Assembly (NCBI GenBank): GCA_030628155.1
Contig: DAOVRL010000154.1
Location: 1 to 10,574 of the forward strand
From: DAOVRL01 sp023128595
GTDB taxonomy: Bacteria > Planctomycetota > Phycisphaerae > Sedimentisphaerales > Anaerobacaceae
Length of the DNA: 10,574 bases
Reading direction: 5' to 3'
In this document: positions 5,375 through 10,574 of the stretch, one piece after another
Numbering within the stretch: position 1 is the first letter of the stretch
Layout: every line of letters begins with the position of its first letter
Position numbers and translations under genes: made by a program
Notes under the pieces: model-generated
The model's input: the letters and a program-made list of their open reading frames with translations, nothing else
What the model was told of the DNA's origin: nothing
Databases searched by the model: none

Positions 5375-6931
5375 TGGAGTGAGACTATGCATGTGAAGAT
5401 GTACGCATTTGTGACGCTGATCGTTCTTTTTGGTTTTCGTGGTCCTTTGATTGCTGCGAAGAAGGCGACACCAGGGGGTGAGATTGACGCGGGGGGCAAG
5501 TATCTTCGGATCGTTAAAGCGTATGCCGATACTATGCTTCGGGATGGGCGGGATACTTATGGGCAGGCGCACTCACCGCTTTTTGCTACGACGCTCGATC
5601 GCAAGACGGTGAAGATTTTCAATGATGCGGCAATCGGGAAGCTGTTTCAGCAGCGGCTTGACGACTGGGAAAACTGGCGAATTCGAAATGCCGACCGGTA
5701 CTTCGGCGGGGCAAATCCGCACCACCATATGAGCCTGTACCAGATTCTGTACGCCCTGACCGATGTCACCGGTGACAAGCACTACGCCGCCGAGGCCGAC
5801 AAATCCCTTCGCTGGTTCTTCAACAACTGTCAGAGCCCCGCGACCGGGCTGTTGGCGTGGGGCGAGCACATGGGATGGGACTTTCGAACCGAGTCAATTG
5901 CCCCGAGGGAAAAGTACAAGCATAAGCTCGTCTACGACGGGATGTGCCCGACGTACGCGATCCATGAGTTCGCCGGGCCGTGGGTGCTTTGGGAGCAGTC
6001 GTTCGATATTGCGCCTGGGCCCTGCCTGCGGTTCGCGAAGGGATTGTGGGAAAACCAGATTGGGGATCACAAAACCGGGAACTACTCGCGACATGCGAAC
6101 TATGCCTGGCACGGCACGCTTACGAACGACGAATATCCGCGACACGGCGGCTTTTATATCGCGACGTGGGCTCATGCGTATGCGCGGACGAAGGACCCGT
6201 TTTTTACCCACGCAATCGAAACGCTTGTAGATTATATGGATGGTCGGCGAAGTCCACAGTCGGACGGGATTCCCGCCGAAAGCGCGGAGCGCTCGAAGGG
6301 GCAGGTGATCTGGACCACGAGTAATGTGTCGCTGGCGGTCGACATGCACGACAGCGCCGAGAAGGTTCCGCAGGCATTGGGCGAGAAGATGCGGAAAAGC
6401 GCGGCCCGGACGGACCGTGTTTTTCTCAAGCTCGGGCACGACCTCGCACCCGGCGGCAAAGGCTTTCTACTGAACGTGCACACTCACACCCTCGAACCGA
6501 ACGGGCACGACCCTTACACGAACATGCACAGCCACGCGGGGACGGCCAATCTTTGCCTGCTGCGGTACCGGCAGACGAGGTCGGCCGGATACAGAAAGCT
6601 TATCCTCGATGCTGCGAAGCTTTACCTGGCGAGGGGCATCGAATCCGGGCACGCCGTCATCGCCCGCGAACAGGCCGCCGTGATCTTTCTGCTGGCCGGG
6701 GCGTATGAGATGACAAACGATAAACGCTACCTGGAGCGGGCGGATTTCTTTGCGAAACAGGCCGTCAAGTTGTTCCTGACCGAAGGATCTCCCCTACCGC
6801 AGGCAAACACCAAATACACGCACTACGAAGCCGTAGCGGGGCCGGACACACTAATGATGGCCCTGCTGAAACTGCACCTGATCCAGACCAACGCTCCAAA
6901 GAAGCCGCGCTTGATCTACTCTCACAGGTGA
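5342..6931 (+). CDS. Secreted alpha/alpha-toroid polysaccharide lyase/glycosidase-like protein
   Basis: A 529-residue product if started at 5342 (GGAG 7 bases upstream). A second in-frame ATG at 5387, also with GGAG (7 bases), gives a cleaner signal peptide: MHVKMYAFVTLIVLFGFRG, then PLIAA. I favour the later start for the mature gene but keep the longer span because the leader is conserved. The rest is helical and repeated, like an (alpha/alpha) barrel: HSPLFATTLDRKT (78-90), NPHHHMSLYQILYALTDVTG (125-144), GLLAWGEHMGWDF (169-181), HANYAWHG (251-258), HGGFYIATWAHAYART (268-283) and MHSHAGT. The histidine/tryptophan-rich motifs lining a toroid fit a polysaccharide lyase or hydrolase; pectin-type substrates are a guess. 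The enzyme would act outside the cytoplasm. It is first of three same-strand genes, 39 bases before the next. Confidence 0.65.
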   Translation: MLFKSLNGKCQWSETMHVKMYAFVTLIVLFGFRGPLIAAKKATPGGEIDAGGKYLRIVKAYADTMLRDGRDTYGQAHSPLFATTLDRKTVKIFNDAAIGKLFQQRLDDWENWRIRNADRYFGGANPHHHMSLYQILYALTDVTGDKHYAAEADKSLRWFFNNCQSPATGLLAWGEHMGWDFRTESIAPREKYKHKLVYDGMCPTYAIHEFAGPWVLWEQSFDIAPGPCLRFAKGLWENQIGDHKTGNYSRHANYAWHGTLTNDEYPRHGGFYIATWAHAYARTKDPFFTHAIETLVDYMDGRRSPQSDGIPAESAERSKGQVIWTTSNVSLAVDMHDSAEKVPQALGEKMRKSAARTDRVFLKLGHDLAPGGKGFLLNVHTHTLEPNGHDPYTNMHSHAGTANLCLLRYRQTRSAGYRKLILDAAKLYLARGIESGHAVIAREQAAVIFLLAGAYEMTNDKRYLERADFFAKQAVKLFLTEGSPLPQANTKYTHYEAVAGPDTLMMALLKLHLIQTNAPKKPRLIYSHR

Positions 6932-6970
6932 TAAGATGTCATTGTACGTATTCAGGAAAATAAGACAAAT

Positions 6971-8561
6971 ATGTTAAAGGGATATCCCAGACTATTCCGG
7001 AAAGACAAAAAGATGACAGGACCAAGGCCAAGACGCGCCATTCACAATTATCTTACGTTATACACCACTCTATGTGCACTTCTGGGGATGTTTATACCGG
7101 CGCAAGCGATGATCTATCGGCCACAAAAGGGCGCGATGTGGGATCCGTCGGTGATCTGGCACGACGGGAAGTACTACGCATTCATGATGTATAATAAGGA
7201 GGGCAGAGTTGGTCTGGACGCGAAACACTGCCTTCTGGCGTCCTCAACGGACGGCGTGCACTGGAAGGACGAAGGCATCGTCAACGAGGAGCGCGAGTCC
7301 GCCAGGGGATGCAGATTCTTCAAGTGTTTTGTCGGGCGATGCGGCGACAAGTTCATCATGAACCATGGCGTGGCGCGGCCGGAGGGGCAGGACACTTTGC
7401 GCTTCTACGAATCGCCCGACCTGAAACAGTGGAACTATCTTTTCAGCAGTCACCCGGATCCCCGATGGTATGTTCGGGACGGCCGATGGGACCACATGTA
7501 CATCATTCCAAAAGAACAAGGCGTACCCGATTCCGGTTATTGGGGATATGCGGTGGCCACGCCCAGACCGGATTTGCCCCGTGCTCCAGGGATGATGCAG
7601 TCGCCCAACGGCACGGATTGGGAGATCCTGCTCCCGGCCGAAATGAAATGGGGTGATACACCACAAAGAGACTTGGAATACGGCGGCTGCGAGCGCATCG
7701 GGGGCAAGTACTACCTGATCGGAGGTGCGGGCAGCTACGTCAGCAAGGGCTATTCGATGTACACGCTACTCGGCGACGGTCCGCGCGGGCCCTTCCGCCC
7801 CGACGCCGAGGCCTATCGCCTGTGCGGCACGACGAGCAAGACCGTCACGTGGTTGGCCGCTTGGGCGCGGGCCAAGGACGAACTCCTGATCAGCAACTAC
7901 GCTTCTCTTTCGTCCGACATCGGGAGGCCCTGGATGCTGCCGCTGCGCAGGCCTGTCGTGGACAAGGATGGTCACTTGCGGCTCGGCCTGGTGGAAAGGC
8001 AACGAAGCGCTGAAAGGCAAGCCCCTGACGCTGGAAAAGAACACGGTCGAGTTGAACGCGCGGGGCAAGAAGAGCCATTACCAGATCGTATATCTGAGCG
8101 AGGCGTTCGATTTGTATAAAGGTGTCGTGCTCGAAGGGCGAATCAAGGCCCGTCCAGCGGCACCGCAACGGGACTCTAATGATACAGTCTCCAAAGCGAA
8201 ACCTGCAGCCGGGTTTGTCTTCGAGAAAGGCACCAGGAAGTCGGTGGCAATACAGTTGGGCATCGGGCAACCCGAGGGCCGCGAAACCCACATCGGCTGG
8301 CTCCAAACCACCGCCGAGGGGAAGATGCAGTTTCAGTCCGAGGATGTTACCGGCAAAGGCTGCGCTACAGTCACCGGTATCGACAGCGACAAAGAGCACA
8401 GCTTCCGACTGCTGGTGCGCCGGGGCATGTTCGAGCTGTACATCGACGATATGCTGATGCAGACCTATGTATATAAGCCGGGCTCTGGCAAAGTGGGCTT
8501 CCTGGCTCATAACGCAAATGTCGTCTTCAGGGATGTGCAAGCCTGGAACATGTCTCCTTGA
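6971..8561 (+). CDS. Secreted five-bladed propeller glycosidase (GH43/GH32-like), frameshifted
   Basis: Two frames make one protein. The first (6971 on) begins with a signal peptide. Residues 15-46, from the ATG at 7013, have an RPRR n-region, a hydrophobic core and an AQA cleavage site, so 7013 is a likely true start. The propeller domain shows MWDPSVIWHDGKYYAF (Asp58), GRWDHMYIIP (Asp174) and YGGCERIGGKYYLIGG (Glu241), the three-carboxylate pattern of GH43/32/117-type enzymes. At HLRLG the frame breaks. Dropping one C of 7987-7988 gives LRLGWWKGNEALKGKPL and continues to 8561 through a beta-sandwich domain with HSFRLLVRRGMFELYIDD and VVFRDVQAWNMSP, like GH32-family C-terminal domains. The repaired product is 529 residues. 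As written, the first frame stops at 8119 after about 41 unrelated residues. It is either a real recent mutation or a base error. The substrate is unknown. Confidence 0.75.
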
Positions 8562-8633
8562 TTATTTCAAACTTCTTCATTCAAGGCTGTGGAGGGAACT
8601 AATGAAGGCGAAAAATATGGACAATGACCAATA
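8562..8633. other. Gap with a strong ribosome binding site and a ten-codon frame
   Basis: GGAGGG (8591-8596) precedes an ATG at 8602 that opens only ten codons (MKAKNMDNDQ) before TAA. CTTCATT and AATGAAG (8575-8581, 8601-8607) form an inverted repeat with a 19-base loop but no T-run. It is too small to call a gene; it may be debris from the rearrangement that placed the leader copy here. Confidence 0.3.
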
Positions 8634-8693
8634 ATTATTGATATCGTACGGAGAAAGTTATGTTTTTTAAGCGTTTAATATGGAAAATGTCAG
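8634..8693 (+). repeat. Duplicated leader, copy 2, with a 15-codon upstream frame
   Basis: Second copy of the leader at 5316-5374. The GGAG and ATG (8659) are kept, but here the frame encodes only MFFKRLIWKMSAERV and stops at 8704-8706, eight bases before the main start at 8714 and out of frame with it. Ribosomes loading at the strong site would end just short of a gene whose own ribosome binding site is poor, so termination-reinitiation coupling is possible. Confidence 0.8.
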
Positions 8694-8713
8694 CTGAAAG
8701 GGTTTAAAGAACT

Positions 8714-10574
8714 ATGAGACAAGTGGCTTTAACGTTCAATTATATGTTGTTAGTTTGCATTGGCCTGATTTATTTTGGTAATAATCTCGCCTTTGCGGCA
8801 AATAAACACGATAATGACAGTTTATTTGTTGATTTTGGTTACAAGCCGCCGGAATGGCAGACGGCGATCTGCCTGCCGGACGATCCGTACAAGTCAATCG
8901 TCGATAAAAGCGGTGACCTGCTTTATCACTATCACCGCATCGTGGGCGGGACGGACCGCTTCCGGACGCGCATTGGCGTCCGAATCGCTAACGACGTGGT
9001 TTGGAAAAAACAACAACTGCATTCCCCGCGCGTACCCATCGTACGAACCTTTCTGACCGCTGATGGCCTCGAAGTCACCCAGGAAACCTTTGCTGTTACC
9101 GACCGGTTAAAGTCAACTACGCCGACAAAGCCCGAATATCGAGCCCGCAATGATTTGATTCTTGTCCACATCACAAACACCGGCGCCGAACCACGCCCCG
9201 TCCAGCCTCAGTTGACAATGGACACCGACACACATTTCGATTTTCGCATCAGTGCTCAGCAAGTCGTGGTCAACCATCACGAAACTATCACCGCATCATT
9301 GAAGATGATGGCCCTTGCCCCAGGCAGCAACAGTTCGCGGCGCATCATTCAACTCGAATCACTAACCATCCCTGCAGGCAAAACAGAAACATTCTTCATG
9401 CTCTACAGTGGCGGCGACAAAATTGTCCTCAAGCCCACCATCGTCGCTCAGGCGTTGGGCTGCCGCGAGCGGGCTGTAGAATATTGGCAAAACGTACCCC
9501 TCCCTTATGACCGCGTCCATGTCCCGGACCCGCAGATTCAGGCGTTGATCGATTCGTCCATCCGCAACATATGGCAGGCGCGCGAGATCAAGGATGGATT
9601 GCCCGCGTTTCAGGTTGGGCCGACTTGCTATCGCGGCCTCTGGATAGTCGATGGCGCCTTTCTTCTGGAGGCGGCCACAATACTCGGCGCCGGAGACCAG
9701 GCACGCAATGGTGTGGCCTACGAAATGAAATTTCAACAACCGGACGGCGGCATTCGTGTAATTAAAAATTATCATAAGGAAAACGGCATTGTCCTTTGGA
9801 CCTGCGTCCGCCACGCCCAACTTACCCAGGACAAGGAGTGGCTGGAATCAATGTGGCCTAATCTGGAGCGGATAGCCGAGTACATTAAGCAGCTTCGCCG
9901 ACGCACCTACGAGAATGACTCACCATTTGACGACGGCTTAAATCCCCCCGGCTTCCCTGACGGTGGCATCGGTGGAAATCATTACGAATACACCAATCCA
10001 TACTGGAACCTGTTGGGCCTACGCGCGTTTATTAAAGCTGCCCAATGGCTCGAAAAGACTGAACAGGCCGCGCTATGGCAACAGGAATATGATGACTTCA
10101 TGGCGGCATTCCGCAGGGCCGCGGCGCGTGATATGCGCAGCGACGAGCACGGCAACAGGTATTTACCGGTTCGCATGGACGGCAAGGACCTGCCGCAAAG
10201 GGGGCAATGGGCTTTCTGCCATGCAGTTTATCCGGGCCAGATTTTTGCCGCCAACGATGCGTTGGTCGCCGGCAACATGGCGATGCTCGAGGCTACTGAG
10301 CGAGAGGCTATGGTCTATGGCACCGGCTGGGACAAGACGGGTATCTGGAATTACTTCGCCTCCTTTTACGGCCATGCCTGGCTGTGGCAAGGCAATGGAC
10401 GCGAAGCAGCACAATCACTATACGCCTTCGCCAATCACGCCGCGCCTATGTTGGTATGGCGCGAAGAGCAATCACTAAAGGGCGAGAAGTACAAGAAAGT
10501 CGGCGACATGCCGCACAATTGGGCCAGTGCTGAGTTTATCCGGTTGACGGTGCATATGCTCGCTTTGGACCGCG
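8714..10574 (+). CDS. Secreted six-hairpin glycosidase-like protein (partial, runs off the window)
   Basis: The frame is open without a stop for 620 codons to the window edge. The signal peptide is MRQVALTFNYMLLVCIGLIY followed by a FAFA-like cleavage site (NLAFA, residues 24-28). Residues about 35-260 form a beta-rich domain, and from about 270 an (alpha/alpha)6 barrel: GPTCYRGLWIVDGAFLLEAA (302-321), FPDGGIGGNHYEYTNPYWNL (414-433), RGQWAFCHAVYPGQIF (496-511), WDKTGIWNYFASFYGHAWLW (539-558) and GDMPHNWASAEFIRL (597-611). This layout matches the six-hairpin glycosidases such as GH78, GH63 or GH95. Acidic residues such as Asp313 and the aspartate in FPDGG are candidates for catalysis. The family and sugar cannot be fixed by eye. 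The ATG has only a weak AAAGAA upstream and follows the 15-codon leader frame. The barrel looks nearly complete at the edge. Confidence 0.8.
   Translation, partial: MRQVALTFNYMLLVCIGLIYFGNNLAFAANKHDNDSLFVDFGYKPPEWQTAICLPDDPYKSIVDKSGDLLYHYHRIVGGTDRFRTRIGVRIANDVVWKKQQLHSPRVPIVRTFLTADGLEVTQETFAVTDRLKSTTPTKPEYRARNDLILVHITNTGAEPRPVQPQLTMDTDTHFDFRISAQQVVVNHHETITASLKMMALAPGSNSSRRIIQLESLTIPAGKTETFFMLYSGGDKIVLKPTIVAQALGCRERAVEYWQNVPLPYDRVHVPDPQIQALIDSSIRNIWQAREIKDGLPAFQVGPTCYRGLWIVDGAFLLEAATILGAGDQARNGVAYEMKFQQPDGGIRVIKNYHKENGIVLWTCVRHAQLTQDKEWLESMWPNLERIAEYIKQLRRRTYENDSPFDDGLNPPGFPDGGIGGNHYEYTNPYWNLLGLRAFIKAAQWLEKTEQAALWQQEYDDFMAAFRRAAARDMRSDEHGNRYLPVRMDGKDLPQRGQWAFCHAVYPGQIFAANDALVAGNMAMLEATEREAMVYGTGWDKTGIWNYFASFYGHAWLWQGNGREAAQSLYAFANHAAPMLVWREEQSLKGEKYKKVGDMPHNWASAEFIRLTVHMLALDR

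Noticed and set aside
5573..6652. Several long antisense and alternate-frame ORFs within the glycan genes
   Set aside because: They are shadows of GC-rich coding sequence; the main frame has the signal peptide and consistent domain motifs.
6936..6985. Possible third copy of the duplicated leader before the propeller glycosidase
   Set aside because: Only scattered matches (GATGTC, GTACG, GGAAAAT, ATGTT) that need several gaps; not distinguishable from chance.
1..10574. CRISPR array
   Set aside because: No regularly spaced short repeats; all repeats found are pairs more than 2 kb apart or local palindromes.

Overview
The window looks like an accessory region of a Planctomycetota-type chromosome (possibly Phycisphaerae/Sedimentisphaerales). 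This rests on gene style only: secreted carbohydrate-active proteins with ordinary signal peptides, a sugar isomerase-like TIM barrel, and tRNA-like debris of a kind I associate with integrase-linked regions in such genomes. It is an inference, not a database result.

Layout. Bases 1-828 hold no convincing gene. They contain two tRNA-like fragments (about 517-552 and 604-646, minus strand) that together resemble one tRNA with its halves in swapped order. Bases 837-3194 form an AT-rich block with a large cobalamin-dependent radical SAM enzyme (1161-3128, minus) and a possible 43-residue peptide gene after it (1010-1141, minus). A 66-bp direct repeat with one mismatch lies on both sides (883-948 and 3129-3194). 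The block abuts a GC-richer minus-strand pair: a xylose isomerase-like TIM barrel (3610-4536) and the N-terminal part of a propeller-like protein (3125-3613), whose last 22 codons lie in the repeat. The three minus genes are joined by 4-bp start/stop overlaps, so they read as one transcription unit even though the third appears to be foreign.

Bases 4537-5315 are mostly decayed sequence: a likely sigma70-type promoter for the minus unit, the 3' remnant of a carbohydrate-binding-type domain (minus, ending at 4770), and the C-terminal end of a tyrosine recombinase (plus, ending at 5098).

From 5316 on, the plus strand carries secreted polysaccharide-degradation genes: an alpha/alpha-toroid lyase/glycosidase-like protein (5342-6931), a five-bladed-propeller GH43/GH32-like protein split by one extra C near 7987 (6971-8561), and a six-hairpin glycosidase-like protein that runs off the window (8714 to end). 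A leader of about 60 bp containing a strong Shine-Dalgarno and a start codon is duplicated before the first and third of these genes (5316-5374 and 8634-8693, about 90% identical).

The best candidate for something new is the repeat-flanked radical SAM block with its small downstream ORF, followed by the duplicated leader of the glycan genes.
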